A stretch of 64,000 nucleotides of DNA from Allobaculum mucilyticum (GCF_022701195.1 NZ_CP078089.1:434001-498000), one strand, 5' to 3'. Shown: positions 8,507 to 18,714, counted from the first letter of the stretch. Notes: generated by a model from the sequence alone, not told the origin. Program-made: numbers and translations.

Positions 8507-10438
8507 TTACTCGTTTTCAGACTGCATCTTGCGGATGCGGTTGAGCGTTCCGCCGGCATGAAGCGTTGGCAGATCGCCTTCTGTAAACTGGCAGTCCATC
8601 TCATAGACATAGCCTTTGGTTGCATTTTTAACGAGCAGCGGCTGTTCCGGATCAAGGGCGTCCAGGTTTTCGAAGACGAGTGTATCGAACTCATCGATCG
8701 TATCGAAGTCTTCCGGATTTCTGAATGTCAGCGGCAGAATGCCGAAGTTGATCAGGTTGGCCAGATGGATGCGGGCGAAGGATTTTGCCATAACGGCTTT
8801 GATGCCCAGATACATCGGAGCAAGGGCAGCATGTTCGCGGCTGCTTCCCTGTCCATAGTTGTCGCCGGCAACAATGATGCCGCCTCCGTTTTCCTTGCAG
8901 ACTTTGTCGAAGCCTTCTTTATTGTTGCGGAACACGAATGTCGACAGCTTTTCAATGTTCGAACGGTATGGCAGAACTTCCGCGCCGGCTGGTGCGATGT
9001 GGTCAGTGGTGATGTTGTCGCCAAGCTTGATGACAACTTTCTTTTCAAACGAATCCGGCAGTTCTTCGTTGATCGGCAGCGGACGGATATTCGGACCGCG
9101 GATGATTTCAACATCTTCAGGATGATCGGACGGTGCCAGAATCAGGGAATCGTCAATAAACGGATGCTCTTCAAAATCGGTATCCGGATAGTCGAGATCT
9201 CTCGGGTCCGCAAAGACGCCCGCGATCGCAGAAGCGGCTGCAGTTTCCGGAGAAACGAGGTAAACACCGGCAGAAAGCGTTCCGGACCGGCCGTAGAAGT
9301 TGCGGTTGAACGTACGCAGCGAAACGCCTTCGCTCTTTGGCGACTGACCCATGCCGATGCATGGACCGCATGTGCACTCCAGAATACGCGCCCCGGCTTT
9401 TACAAACGAAGCCAGAGCACCGTTGTCCATCAGCTTCATCAGAACCTGACGGCTTCCCGGCGAAACAACGAGCGAAACATTATCGGCAATGGTGTGGCCT
9501 TCAAGAATTGCAGCAGCTTTCATCATGTCTTCAAAACCGGAGTTGGTGCAGGAACCGATCGCAACCTGGTCAACTTTCTGACCGGCAAGTTCGGTAATGG
9601 ATTTTACTGCATCCGGCGAATTCGGGCAGGCAGCAGCAGGAGCAAGGGTACTCAGATCAATGACTTCCAGATCGTTGTACACGGCGCCATCATCGGCACC
9701 AAGCTCCATCCAGTCGTCTTCGCGGTTCTGCGATGCAAGGAATTCTCTGGTGCGCTCATCGGACGGGAAAATCGATGTGGTGGCTCCAAGTTCAGCGCCC
9801 ATGTTGGTAATGGTCGCTCTCTGATAAACCGAGAGTTCCTTTACGCCTGGGCCGGTATACTCAAAGACTTTTCCGACACCGCCTTTAACGGAACGACGGC
9901 GGAGCAGTTCAAGAATGATGTCTTTTGCGGAAACGCCGTGCGGCAGCTTTCCTTCCAGACGGACTTCAACAACCTGCGGATAAGGGATGGTATAGGGAAG
10001 TCCGGCCATGGCTTTGGCGACGTCAAGACCGCCGGCACCCATGGCGATGGAAGCCATTGCGCCTGCAGTGGGCGTATGGGAATCGGATCCGATCAGAGTT
10101 TTGCCAGGACGCGCAAAGCGTTCAAGATGTACCTGATGGCAGATGCCGTTGCCAGGACGGGAAAAGAGCACGCCGTGCTTTGCAGCAACAGACTGCAGGT
10201 AGGCGTGGTCGTCGGCGTTCATGAAGCCGGACTGGAGGGTGTTATGGTCAACATACGAAACGGACAGTTCAGTTTTTACCTGATCAACACCCATGGCTTC
10301 GAGCTGGATGTACGCCATCGTGCCGGTGGCATCCTGTGTCAGTGTCTGGTCGATCTTCAGATCGGCAGGCTGACCGGGGGTATGGACGTCATTAAGCACG
10401 TGGGCGTCCAGGATTTTCTGCGTTAGATTTTTTGGCAT
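8507..10438 (-). CDS. acnA: Aconitate hydratase (aconitase)
   Basis: 643-aa cytoplasmic [4Fe-4S] enzyme converting citrate to isocitrate. Cluster ligands are visible as IGSCTNSGFEDM and CTCGPCIGMG (one plus two Cys). The swivel domain with DNYGQGSSREHAAL lies near residue 530. The ~640-aa length fits the compact bacterial single-chain aconitases rather than the ~890-aa AcnA of E. coli. AAAGGA lies 5 nt before the ATG at 10438. It is divergent from gltA (160 bp between starts), so the two consecutive TCA enzymes probably share a regulatory region. With icd at 17.1-18.3 kb it completes the oxidative path to 2-oxoglutarate. Confidence 0.95.
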   Translation of the reverse strand: MPKNLTQKILDAHVLNDVHTPGQPADLKIDQTLTQDATGTMAYIQLEAMGVDQVKTELSVSYVDHNTLQSGFMNADDHAYLQSVAAKHGVLFSRPGNGICHQVHLERFARPGKTLIGSDSHTPTAGAMASIAMGAGGLDVAKAMAGLPYTIPYPQVVEVRLEGKLPHGVSAKDIILELLRRRSVKGGVGKVFEYTGPGVKELSVYQRATITNMGAELGATTSIFPSDERTREFLASQNREDDWMELGADDGAVYNDLEVIDLSTLAPAAACPNSPDAVKSITELAGQKVDQVAIGSCTNSGFEDMMKAAAILEGHTIADNVSLVVSPGSRQVLMKLMDNGALASFVKAGARILECTCGPCIGMGQSPKSEGVSLRTFNRNFYGRSGTLSAGVYLVSPETAAASAIAGVFADPRDLDYPDTDFEEHPFIDDSLILAPSDHPEDVEIIRGPNIRPLPINEELPDSFEKKVVIKLGDNITTDHIAPAGAEVLPYRSNIEKLSTFVFRNNKEGFDKVCKENGGGIIVAGDNYGQGSSREHAALAPMYLGIKAVMAKSFARIHLANLINFGILPLTFRNPEDFDTIDEFDTLVFENLDALDPEQPLLVKNATKGYVYEMDCQFTEGDLPTLHAGGTLNRIRKMQSENE

Positions 10439-10597
10439 AGTTGTCCTTTCATTTTTTTTGTTCCCATGATACCAAATCCATGAAAAAGCCGTTCACTTTT
10501 TTTCAGAAAACAAAGCTTTCCCGTTTTCCGTGATGTATTTGCGGCCTCCCTTTGTTATAGTGTGGGAAAAATTCGGATTTAGAAAGGACCTTTTTTT

Positions 10598-11914
10598 ATG
10601 AGCACTTCTCTCAAAGCCGTTTACCGCGACTGCCTGCCGGACAATTCCATCGCTCCGGAACTGTATTCGATCTACCACGTTAAGCAGGGTCTGCGAAATG
10701 AAAACGGCACCGGCGTTAAAGTCGGCCTGACCCGCATCTGCGACGTTGTCGGCTATGAAATGGTAAAAAACCACAAGAAGCCGATCGACGGCGAACTGAT
10801 TTTCCGCGGGTATTCAATTAAGGACCTTGTGGCGATGGAACGCCTCGATCCGAAAATCCGCGGCTATGAGACCGCCGCTTTCCTGCTGATCTTCGGAAAG
10901 CTTCCTACTGAAAGCGAGCTGAGCGAATTCCAGTATGCGATCAAGCATCATTTCTCCAGCTCTCTTGTTTTTGAAACCTACCGCACCAAGGATCTGCTCA
11001 ATGCCATGCAGATTGAGGTACTGAAACTGTACGGTCTGGATGAAAACCCGGACACCGACACGCTCGATGACCGCATGATGAAGGGACTTTGCATCCTGTC
11101 TTCTCTGCCGCTGTTTGTCTTCTCCGTCTATTCGCACAAGAAGATTTCATCCTATCCCCTGCCCCATGCCGGCTTTGCGGAAAACGTGCTCTGGATGGCC
11201 CGGGATCATCAGCCGTATTCCAAACAGGAAGCCCGGGTTCTTGACGTGCTGATGATGCTTCATGCTGACCATGGCGGAGGAAACAACTCCACGTTTGCGG
11301 ATGTAGTTATCTCATCGACCGGTACAGATATTTACTCCTGTATCGCTGCTGCAATCGGATCGCTCAAAGGTCCGAAGCATGGCGGAGCTGCCGGCAAGGT
11401 CGGTCAGCAGACAAGCACCCTGATTCGCCGCTTTAACCGGGATACGACCGATGAAGAGCTTCTTGCCTTTGCGGAAGACATCCTGGATAAAAAAGCCTCT
11501 GACCAGTCTGGTCTCATCTACGGCATCGGACATGCGATTTATACAAAAAGCGATCCGCGCTGCCTGCTGATCAAAGAAGAAGTTCGCCTGCTTGCACAGG
11601 AAAAAGGCGAACTCGATACCTTTGAACTGATGGAGCGGTTTGAAAAAGCTGCCGTAAAAACGATGAAAAAGCGCAAAGGTGTCAATGTCTGCGCCAACGT
11701 AGACTACTATTCCGGCTTTGCTTACCACCTGCTCGGCATCGAACAGTCGCTCTTTACTCCGCTCTTTGCGATCAGCCGCTGTGCCGGCTGGATTGCCCAT
11801 CATCTTGAAAACAGACAGAACAACCGCAAGCTGATCCGTCCGGCAAACATCTATGTCGGCGAACACCATGTTCCGGAAGTTCTGCTTGCTGCAAGAGCCA
11901 AAGAAGCTGCTTAA
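10598..11914 (+). CDS. gltA: Citrate synthase
   Basis: 438-aa enzyme condensing oxaloacetate and acetyl-CoA. Active-site regions are visible: LHADHGGGNNSTF (His), GIGHAIYTKSDPR (His) and KGVNVCANVDYYSGFAY (Asp). The N-terminal extension of ~50 residues is typical of some Firmicute citrate synthases. GAAAGGA lies 9 nt before the ATG, and a weak -10 (TATAGT, 10556-10561) precedes it. Divergent from acnA. The set gltA-acnA-icd without other TCA genes in view suggests a glutamate-forming half-cycle (inference). Confidence 0.95.
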   Translation: MSTSLKAVYRDCLPDNSIAPELYSIYHVKQGLRNENGTGVKVGLTRICDVVGYEMVKNHKKPIDGELIFRGYSIKDLVAMERLDPKIRGYETAAFLLIFGKLPTESELSEFQYAIKHHFSSSLVFETYRTKDLLNAMQIEVLKLYGLDENPDTDTLDDRMMKGLCILSSLPLFVFSVYSHKKISSYPLPHAGFAENVLWMARDHQPYSKQEARVLDVLMMLHADHGGGNNSTFADVVISSTGTDIYSCIAAAIGSLKGPKHGGAAGKVGQQTSTLIRRFNRDTTDEELLAFAEDILDKKASDQSGLIYGIGHAIYTKSDPRCLLIKEEVRLLAQEKGELDTFELMERFEKAAVKTMKKRKGVNVCANVDYYSGFAYHLLGIEQSLFTPLFAISRCAGWIAHHLENRQNNRKLIRPANIYVGEHHVPEVLLAARAKEAA

Positions 11915-11929
11915 TCATCCATGCATTTT

Positions 11930-11955
11930 ACGGATCCTTCGGGATCCGTTTTTCT
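11930..11955 (+). terminator. gltA terminator
   Basis: Stem acggatcc / ggatccgt, short loop, then T5, 15 bp after the stop codon. Confidence 0.85.
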
Positions 11956-12048
11956 GTTTTCTGATGTCCGGCTTCTGCGTCCTGTTTTTCTGGTCAGAAC
12001 AGGAGGACACAGGACAGAAGCGAGAAGAGAGATAAGCAGAAGAAAACG

Positions 12049-12079
12049 CAAAAAGGCCACATCTCACAAAGAGTGCGGC
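12049..12079 (-). terminator. Terminator of the flavin reductase gene
   Basis: Minus-strand GCCGCACTC / GAGATGTGGC with one bulged A, then CTTTTT. Confidence 0.65.
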
Positions 12080-12100
12080 GCAGATTCAGATCGTTATGAA

Positions 12101-12718
12101 TTATCGGATGAAGTTTGTCATTGTGTGCGGTTCGCGCTCTGGCAGGCCGTATTTCTCTTTGGCATCCTGAATGGCATGCAGCATGAATGCCATGTTTCTG
12201 CCCAGCGTACGCATGGTTTCCAGGCCTTCTCCATCCTGTCTGGCTTCACCTGGCAGACGGCCGTAAACCATGTTCCAGTACGAAGACGAAACGATCGGCA
12301 TGCCGGAAATGGTGAAGTAGCGGTTGAGATCATCGAATGTCGCCGAAGAACCGCCGCGGCGGGCAATCGCAACAGCAGCGCCGCATTTCATTGTCTTATC
12401 AAAGGACGTGGAATAGAACAGGCGCTGCATAAAGGCAGAAGCTGTTCCGTTTGGGTTAGCAAAGTAGACAGGCGAGCCGATGATCAGCGCATCGGCTTTT
12501 TCAAAGGCAGGAGCCGTTTCATTGACGATGTCATTGAAGACACATTTTCCATGCGTGCTGCAGTAATTGCAGGCAATGCAGCCGCGTATGTCTTTGTTTC
12601 CGATGTGGACCAGGTTCGTTTCAATCCCCTGCTTCTCCAGTTCATTCTGCACTTCCTGCAGAGCAATCGCGGTATTTCCATTGGTTTTTGGTGAAGCGTT
12701 AATCAGCAGTACGTTCAT
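12101..12718 (-). CDS. NAD(P)H-dependent oxidoreductase, flavodoxin-like/iron-sulfur flavoprotein family
   Basis: 205-aa cytoplasmic flavodoxin-fold protein. The FMN phosphate loop is INASPKTNGNT at the N terminus; a CxxC pair (GCIACNYC) near residue 48 with a third Cys (GKCVF) resembles iron-sulfur flavoproteins; IIGSPVYFANPNGTASAFMQR is the typical flavin-binding segment. GAAAGGA lies 6 nt before the ATG. Next to a nitroreductase gene on the same strand (140 bp away), suggesting a pair of flavin reductases acting on quinones, nitro compounds or disulfides. Physiological substrate unknown. Confidence 0.85.
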   Translation of the reverse strand: MNVLLINASPKTNGNTAIALQEVQNELEKQGIETNLVHIGNKDIRGCIACNYCSTHGKCVFNDIVNETAPAFEKADALIIGSPVYFANPNGTASAFMQRLFYSTSFDKTMKCGAAVAIARRGGSSATFDDLNRYFTISGMPIVSSSYWNMVYGRLPGEARQDGEGLETMRTLGRNMAFMLHAIQDAKEKYGLPEREPHTMTNFIR

Positions 12719-12857
12719 ATAGATTCCTTTCCAAGCTCAGATGCCTGAGCGGTTTCTGTTCGCAATGATTCTTTATAAATTTATTTTTTTCTTTCTGTGT
12801 TCCGGCCCTGTCATCTTACGGACAGCAGAGTCAGTTTTCGTGTTCCTTTACAGTGAC

Positions 12858-13352
12858 TCAGTCGATCCAGCGGATCCGGCTTTCATCAAAGCGGGAAACC
12901 TGCTCCTTTTCGGCTTTTGGATGACCGACTGGAATCAGGCCGAAGGCTTCAACACCTTCTGGCAGATCAAGAATTTCTGCCATGGCATCCATGCGATCCT
13001 GAAGCGGGCATACGCCAAGCATGACGGCGCCAAGACCAAGCTCGACGGCTTCAAGCAGGATGTTTTCTGTGCAGATGCCCATATCGATCTGGTTGTAAGG
13101 CGGGCAGCTGTTCTCTTTGCGGCAGAGCAGTGCAATGATCACCGGTGCATCAGCCGCAAAATGGGAATAGGGGGAAATCTCTGAAAGCCGCTTTTTTACT
13201 TCCGGGTCTGTAACAACTGCAAACTCCCAGGGCTGGGAATTGACGGCACTTGGTGCCTGCATGCCGGCTTTCAGCAGATCAAGAATCTGTTCACGGCTGA
13301 CTGGTTCATCAGTCCACTGTCTGATGGAGGTTCTTTTAAAAATAGGATTCAT
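12858..13352 (-). CDS. Nitroreductase family protein
   Basis: 164-aa FMN-dependent nitroreductase-fold protein. The N-terminal RTSIRQWTDEPVSREQILDLLKAGMQAPSAVNSQPWEF is the family FMN-binding region; IDMGICTENILLEAVELGLGAVMLGV and the C-terminal GHPKAEK are also characteristic. The start at 13352 has GAGGAG 8 nt upstream; longer in-frame extensions lack a Shine-Dalgarno. Short nitroreductases of this type reduce flavins, nitroaromatics or enones with NAD(P)H. Substrate unknown. Confidence 0.87.
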   Translation of the reverse strand: MNPIFKRTSIRQWTDEPVSREQILDLLKAGMQAPSAVNSQPWEFAVVTDPEVKKRLSEISPYSHFAADAPVIIALLCRKENSCPPYNQIDMGICTENILLEAVELGLGAVMLGVCPLQDRMDAMAEILDLPEGVEAFGLIPVGHPKAEKEQVSRFDESRIRWID

Positions 13353-13627
13353 CCGTTCTTCTCCTCTTCTCTGTCCGCTCTGATGCATGTAAAGCATAGC
13401 GAACAGACTGTTCTTCAGTTTTCTTATAATCCGCCAGAGCATCAATTTCAAAAGGAACGATTCTGTTTTTTTCTGTGGCCGACATATAAAGACTTGCAGG
13501 AGCAGACCGGAATGGTTCTGTCTGAAAGGCAGTCTGCTCATTAGTCCATGGTCAGGATCGGAAACGGCCTCGTTCTTGTGTGCAATTCTTGTTATACTTT
13601 CCTGTAAATGGAAGGCGGAATTTTTAC

Positions 13628-14116
13628 ATGCTTGATGATTTTGATACAAAAGATAAAGTCCGGCAGCTCTTTGCAGAAGCCAAGCTGCCCAAAGGCAACG
13701 ACAAGTTCATGATTGCCTATTCGACCTGGCCGACAACGGCAATGATTCTTGGAGGAGCCGGCACACAGGTTACGGCTGACGTGGATTCTGCTTATGGCGG
13801 CTATCTCGTTCAGATCTGCGATAACGGACTGAATCTGCTCCCGCTTGCCAGAAAAAACAAAAAAAACGGAACGATCGCCGCTGCGAAAATGGATCTTTCC
13901 GGCGGGCGTCCGATCCATCTTGATCTCGCTCATATGGTTTCCATGAAAAACCACATGGCAAACGGTCTTCTGCCCTTTGCGCGCGATATCACCATCCTGA
14001 TGGATAACAAGAAGAAATACGTCTGGTTCATTAATAAAAAAGAGCGCAATCTTCCCTATCATGAAGAAGGCTTCCAGGCTCTTCTCGAACTGGGCAAAAA
14101 GATTAAAAAGCGCTAG
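13628..14116 (+). CDS. Conserved-looking protein of unknown function
   Basis: 162-aa soluble protein, no signal peptide or membrane segment. I do not recognise the family. It begins MLDDFDTKDKVRQLFAEAKLP and has a mixed alpha/beta pattern with a basic C terminus (ELGKKIKKR). AAGGCGG precedes the ATG by about 10 nt, and a TATACT -10 lies at 13593-13598. Coding reality is supported by normal codon use and a ribosome binding site. The IS at 14142 inserted 25 bp after its stop, between the gene and its likely terminator at 15811-15862. Confidence 0.7.
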   Translation: MLDDFDTKDKVRQLFAEAKLPKGNDKFMIAYSTWPTTAMILGGAGTQVTADVDSAYGGYLVQICDNGLNLLPLARKNKKNGTIAAAKMDLSGGRPIHLDLAHMVSMKNHMANGLLPFARDITILMDNKKKYVWFINKKERNLPYHEEGFQALLELGKKIKKR

Positions 14117-14141
14117 ACTTCAAATTTTTACGATCTGCTGA

Positions 14142-15791
14142 CAATGTCATTAAGTTAAGGAGGGATAAAAATCGTATACCTTGTTCATGAGCGTTGTCAT
14201 TTCTTATATTTTGCGTCTCAGGCATGACGAAAAGGATGATTTTCTACCTGTTGAAAAAATCATCCTGATGACTTTTCGGTTTTCAAATCTGTCACTTCTT
14301 CTTTCTGGTATCAGCTCTTCCTTCTCTGATCGGAGATATCCTGGCCAGAAGAAGATCTTCCAGTGTACTCAAGCTGATTCTGGCTTTTTTGAACAGCCAC
14401 TGTTGAATCGTTTTGATGATGAATCCGAAATCTGCCTTCTGCTTGTGCTTTTTGGCCTGAGCGATGCGCTTCTGGTGCTGACGAGATCTTTCTACCTTGT
14501 TGCGCAAACGGGAACAAAGATTGTAGAGAGTCATTTTGGCATAGATCTCTGCCTGGACCAGATCAAGCTTCCTTGAATGAGTCCATTCAAGATCGGTGTT
14601 TCGTTTCAGTCCCCTGAAGCCGACTTCAACCTGCCAGCGCAGACGGTAGATCTGCTTGATGTCCTCGGTCCCAAACTCAGCTTCCGACAGATTGGTGCAG
14701 ACGGTAATGAATGATTCATTCCCTTCGCAGGCAGCTTTGAACCTCACAACCCTGATATTTAAAGGGAGTTCAGTCGTTTGACCGTCAAATTCAGGCTGCT
14801 TCCTGTACGAAGAGATGTACTTATAGACATCCCAATGGTCTTTGACATGCCTGTTGTTTTTACTGGTCAGAATCACATTGAAAGGAATGTCATACTCTTC
14901 TGACTCGGGAGTCTTATAGTACTTGAGAATGCTTGTAGATGATGTCTCGTCTTTGATACGTATGACAAAAGGGACATGTTCCTTCTGCAGGCGATAGAAA
15001 GACATAAGAGCTTCGTATCCCCGATCAGCGATGAAGATGGCTTTCTGAAATGAAGAACGCTGAGCGAGTTCAAGAAGAGCTGAATCTTCATTCTTCTCAG
15101 AGCCGGGTTGAAGCAGCGCGTCAGTAAAGACGGAGTTGAGGGCGTCGAATTCGGCATTCAAATGAACAAAGTGCCTCTTCTTGCCTTTTTTAGAAGCGCC
15201 ATAGGTGATGTCATTGTCCTGTTCAGGAAGAACTTGAATCTCGCTTCCATCTACAGCGAGGAGGCGATAACCCTTGAAGGTTTTAACATCAGAGCTGGAA
15301 GTTGCCTTGTTAAACCGATTGAAGACGTTTTTATAAAGTGAAGAGTTGATTTTGGAACGGGCCTGAGACACAGCAGAGGCTGAAACAGATGATCCGCCCT
15401 TAAACAGGATCCAGGGAAAGGAAGCAGCGAGGGATTCCTCTGTCAGCTGAAACGGAAGAAGGACAAGCTCATGCAGGTCAATCTGCCGCTTACGGGTGAA
15501 GGCGGACTGAGAAGTAAAATTGGCAGGGTTCGCCGTTTCTGAGCTGATGATATTGAGGAAGGTGTTTCTGAAGAAAGAACATTCTTTGGCGATAGCAGTC
15601 ATAGGGAAAACTCCTTTAAGTTCTCCCCATCGGCTGCGAAGCAGCCGCGCGGCGGCAGAAATTTGTCAATAGATTTTTAGAAAAAAGTGAAAAAACTCGA
15701 ATCATTCGAGATTTGACTTGAAGAGTAGAAAAAAGACCACATCACTGCTTAACGCTAATGTGGTCTGAGAAATCTTAACTTAATGACATTG
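14142..15791 (-). mobile_element. IS4-family insertion sequence, copy 2 (1650 bp, intact)
   Basis: Same 18-bp terminal repeats as copy 1; 10-bp target duplication gatctgctga at 14132-14141 and 15792-15801. Nearly identical to copy 1; differences seen are a G/A in the entrance hairpin (15762 region) and one base near 14181. It lies between a plus-strand gene and the terminator that served it. Confidence 0.95.
14292..15602 (-). CDS. IS4-family transposase (copy 2)
   Basis: 436 aa, identical in sequence to the copy at 391-1701, including the YREK signature and DDE regions. AAAGGAG precedes the ATG at 15602. Full length and apparently functional. Both flanking terminators are retained. Confidence 0.95.
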   Translation of the reverse strand: MTAIAKECSFFRNTFLNIISSETANPANFTSQSAFTRKRQIDLHELVLLPFQLTEESLAASFPWILFKGGSSVSASAVSQARSKINSSLYKNVFNRFNKATSSSDVKTFKGYRLLAVDGSEIQVLPEQDNDITYGASKKGKKRHFVHLNAEFDALNSVFTDALLQPGSEKNEDSALLELAQRSSFQKAIFIADRGYEALMSFYRLQKEHVPFVIRIKDETSSTSILKYYKTPESEEYDIPFNVILTSKNNRHVKDHWDVYKYISSYRKQPEFDGQTTELPLNIRVVRFKAACEGNESFITVCTNLSEAEFGTEDIKQIYRLRWQVEVGFRGLKRNTDLEWTHSRKLDLVQAEIYAKMTLYNLCSRLRNKVERSRQHQKRIAQAKKHKQKADFGFIIKTIQQWLFKKARISLSTLEDLLLARISPIREGRADTRKKK

Positions 15792-15810
15792 GATCTGCTG
15801 ATTTAAAAAA

Positions 15811-15862
15811 AGCTGCAGCAGTTCTCCTGATCTGTTTGGGAGACTGCTGCAGCTTTTCTGTT
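15811..15862. terminator. Bidirectional terminator
   Basis: Long stem agctgcagcagt / actgctgcagct with T-rich tails on both strands. It would serve the aldolase gene (minus) and, before the IS insertion, the unknown gene ending at 14116 (plus). Confidence 0.8.
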
Positions 15863-15957
15863 TAATTTACTGCTATGAACGACACGCCGGGATGATTGAT
15901 GATTATGCCGGGCATACCTGAATCCATCTGTCTTTATTCGGTTAAGCGAAAAGCGGA

Positions 15958-16845
15958 CTAGACGGCCGATGCTTCGTAGATGGATTCAATGGAATCTTCG
16001 AGTGCTTTGTTGAACTCTTCATCGCTCATGCTTTCTTTAAGACCTTCTGTCAGGGCTCTGGAGAAGCTGGCGATGAGGCCCGGATTGCGGCGAAGCTTTT
16101 CGTTAGCCTGTGCTCGGGAGTAGCCGCCGGAAAGAGCGACGACGCGAACGACATGCGGATCTTTCATCAGATCGCTGTAGAAGCCGCCTTCATCGGGGAT
16201 TGTGAGCTTGAACATGACTTTCGTATCTTCAGGCAGCTTGGCCAGCTGTTTTTTGATTTCTGCTTTGAGCATATGTTCCGCTTCGGCTTTGTCGGGAATC
16301 GAAATGTTGACTTCCGGTTCAATGATCGGGACAAGACCGGCGGCTGCAATCTGTCTGGCCAGATCAAACTGCTGTTCAACGATGTCGGCGATACCTTTGG
16401 GATTTGCTTCAAGAATATTGGAGCGCATCTTCGTGCCAAAGATATGACGCTCTTTTGCGTGTTCAAGCGTTTTGTCCAAATTGGGGATCGGTTTCATCAG
16501 CTGAACGCCGTCTTTCTTTTCCGCCAGTCCTTTGTCGACTTTCAGGATTGGCAGAACGTCTTTGACTTCAAGCAGATAGTTCGGGGTATATTTTCCGTCA
16601 ACTTTCCGGTCCATCGTCTGTTCGAAAAGAATTGCAGCAAGGATGCGCCGGCCGTCAAATGCCGGTGAAGTCATGATGCGGGTACGCATTTCATGAATCT
16701 TGTCAAACATTTCCTCTTCGTTTGAATATTCGTCCTCGCCTACGCCATACAGGCGCAGAGCTTTCGGGGTACTGCCGCCGCTCTGGTCGAGAGCCGCAAT
16801 AAATCCTGGATCTTCATGCATGTGTCTGGGCTGTTCCTGGTTCAT
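15958..16845 (-). CDS. fda: Fructose-bisphosphate aldolase, class I
   Basis: 295-aa glycolytic enzyme cleaving fructose-1,6-bisphosphate to DHAP and glyceraldehyde-3-phosphate through a Schiff base. [15 protein letters not shown] at the N terminus, PIIEPEVNI, and the Schiff-base Lys in VMFKLTIP match the bacterial class I (Staphylococcus-type) aldolases. The distal [17 protein letters not shown] binds phosphate. GAGGTGAT precedes the ATG. A TACAAT -10 lies at 16871-16866. Monocistronic: terminator downstream, icd separated by 268 bp and its own terminator. Confidence 0.94.
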   Translation of the reverse strand: MNQEQPRHMHEDPGFIAALDQSGGSTPKALRLYGVGEDEYSNEEEMFDKIHEMRTRIMTSPAFDGRRILAAILFEQTMDRKVDGKYTPNYLLEVKDVLPILKVDKGLAEKKDGVQLMKPIPNLDKTLEHAKERHIFGTKMRSNILEANPKGIADIVEQQFDLARQIAAAGLVPIIEPEVNISIPDKAEAEHMLKAEIKKQLAKLPEDTKVMFKLTIPDEGGFYSDLMKDPHVVRVVALSGGYSRAQANEKLRRNPGLIASFSRALTEGLKESMSDEEFNKALEDSIESIYEASAV

Positions 16846-17027
16846 ACCATCACCTCTTTATCTTCATTGTACGGACAGACAGGAGGACTCAAAGAGCAGA
16901 CGCACAGGACATTTACACACAGCTGACTGTTCCCTTTCAGGCCGGATCTGCTCTTCATACTTCACCTGCTCCGGGCCCCTCTTTGATGCATGCTCCCGTG
17001 CATATTCTGGCTTTGCAGGCAGCAGAA

Positions 17028-17049
17028 AAGGCGCCCCGCAAGCCGCCTT
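17028..17049 (-). terminator. icd terminator
   Basis: Minus-strand AAGGCG / CGCCTT hairpin with GC-rich loop, followed by TTCTG. Confidence 0.6.
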
Positions 17050-17113
17050 TTATAGGTTTCATTCTTTCTGTCCGGTGTTCTCATACCGGCCTGTTTTGGG
17101 ATCCTGTCTGGTT

Positions 17114-18331
17114 TTACAGAGCTGCAGCGCGCTTTGCATCCAGACGGGAACGGATAGCGTAAAGAAACTCGGTAGAGCTGAGTTTTTTCTTATCTGGATG
17201 ATCGGAGAGCAGAATCAGATCGCCGGTCATTTCGCCGTCTTCGATGGTCTGCAGTACAGATTCTTCCAGATCATCCGCAAAGTGGATCAGATCCGGGTTT
17301 TCATCAAATTCGCCGCGTTTGCGCAGTGCACCGCTCCAGGCAAAAATCGTCGCAACCGGGTTGGTCGATGTTTCTTCGCCTTTGAGATATTTGTAGTAAT
17401 GACGGGTAACTGTACCATGCGCTGCTTCGTATTCATAGTTTCCATCAGGAGAGACGAGAACCGAAGTCATCATAGCCAGCGAACCGAAGGCAGTCGAAAC
17501 CATATCCGACATGACATCGCCGTCGTAGTTCTTGCAGGCCCAGATAAAGCCGCCTTTGGAACGGATCACGCGGGCAACCGCATCATCGATCAGCGTATAG
17601 AAGTATTCGATTCCCTTTTCATCAAAGCGTGCTTTGTATTCAGCATCAAAGATTTCCTGGAAGATGTCTTTGAAGCGGTGATCGTACTTCTTGGAAATGG
17701 TGTCTTTTGTGGAGAACCAGAGATCCTTGTTTTCCGAGAGTGCATATTCAAAGCAGCTTCTTGCGAACGATTCAATGGACTTATCCTTATTGAACTGTCC
17801 CTGCAGAACGCCAGGACCTTCAAAGCGGGCAATCTCTTCAACAAACTCCGTACCGGAATCCGTCGTGAACACCAGTTTTGCGGTACCTGGTTCTTCAACG
17901 CGGATTTCACTTGCGCGGTAGACATCACCAAATGCATGACGGGCAATGACGATCGGCTGTGTCCAGTTGCGGACAGCCGGCTTGATGCTGGAAACCATGA
18001 TCGGTGCACGGAACACAGTGCCGTCTAAAATCGCACGGATGGTTCCATTGGGGGATTTCCACATCTGGGACAGATTGTATTCTTCCACGCGCTGTGCATT
18101 CGGGGTAATAGTAGCGCATTTGACCGAGACGCCGTATTTCTTATTGGCATTGGCAGCATCGATTGTGACCTGGTCTTTCGTGGCTTCACGGTTTGGCAGA
18201 CCCAGATCGTAATACTCGGTATTCAGATCAACATAGGGCTCGAGAAGGATTTCCTTGATGTCCTTCCAGAGGATACGGGTCATTTCATCGCCGTCCATCT
18301 CAACCAGCGGAGTTTTCATTTGGATTTTCAT
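17114..18331 (-). CDS. icd: Isocitrate dehydrogenase, NADP-dependent (type II)
   Basis: 405-aa enzyme converting isocitrate to 2-oxoglutarate and CO2 with NADP+. It is of the eukaryote-like homodimeric class: [19 protein letters not shown] (isocitrate-binding Ser/Asn/Arg), IARHAFGD, and NYDGDVMSD with metal-binding Asp. GAGGAG lies 7 nt before the ATG at 18331. With gltA and acnA it forms the oxidative half of the TCA cycle. Single gene, terminated at 17028-17049. Confidence 0.95.
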   Translation of the reverse strand: MKIQMKTPLVEMDGDEMTRILWKDIKEILLEPYVDLNTEYYDLGLPNREATKDQVTIDAANANKKYGVSVKCATITPNAQRVEEYNLSQMWKSPNGTIRAILDGTVFRAPIMVSSIKPAVRNWTQPIVIARHAFGDVYRASEIRVEEPGTAKLVFTTDSGTEFVEEIARFEGPGVLQGQFNKDKSIESFARSCFEYALSENKDLWFSTKDTISKKYDHRFKDIFQEIFDAEYKARFDEKGIEYFYTLIDDAVARVIRSKGGFIWACKNYDGDVMSDMVSTAFGSLAMMTSVLVSPDGNYEYEAAHGTVTRHYYKYLKGEETSTNPVATIFAWSGALRKRGEFDENPDLIHFADDLEESVLQTIEDGEMTGDLILLSDHPDKKKLSSTEFLYAIRSRLDAKRAAAL

Positions 18332-18484
18332 TTATTTTCTCCTCGTTTACAATGTTTCATTTTAGTCAGCACGAAATCGCTTTTCAATTTTCCGTCCGTC
18401 CTTTGTTCAATCCACCCCGGTTGAGTCGGTTTTCTCTGTCGAAAAAGTAAAGCGAAAGAAACCAGAGAAGGAAATCTGCAGAAA

Positions 18485-18514
18485 AAGGCAAAAGAAAAAG
18501 CGGATGGCTCCGCT
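18485..18514 (-). terminator. Terminator of the 50-aa membrane protein gene
   Basis: Minus-strand AGCGGA / TCCGCT with GCCA loop, then TTTTTCTTTT. Confidence 0.75.
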
Positions 18515-18561
18515 TCAGTTTCTGTTCATACCAATCTCTGCTTCTCTGCGTTTCAGGAGAC

Positions 18562-18714
18562 TCAGATCATTTTGATTGCGAGCGTAATGGCAAACAGGCA
18601 GATAAAAAGAATCGCCGTCACTTTCCAGGCGGTCTTTGTTTTTTCTGCCCTGGCCAGTTCCTCCTTCAGATCTTCGAGTTCGCGTTTTTCAACATGCTCT
18701 TTCATTGTCGGCAT
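18562..18714 (-). CDS. Small single-pass membrane protein (50 aa)
   Basis: Starts MPTMKEHVEKRELEDLKEEL, a charged helix likely to form a coiled coil, and ends with one hydrophobic helix (VTAILFICLFAITLAIKMI), so a tail-anchored topology is likely. GAAAGGA lies 7 nt before the ATG and a good terminator follows, which supports a real short gene. No family recognised; function unknown. Confidence 0.7.
   Translation of the reverse strand: MPTMKEHVEKRELEDLKEELARAEKTKTAWKVTAILFICLFAITLAIKMI

Noticed and set aside
8558-10426. 622-aa plus-strand open reading antisense to aconitase
   Set aside because: Shadow of a strongly conserved gene; composition follows the complementary codons.
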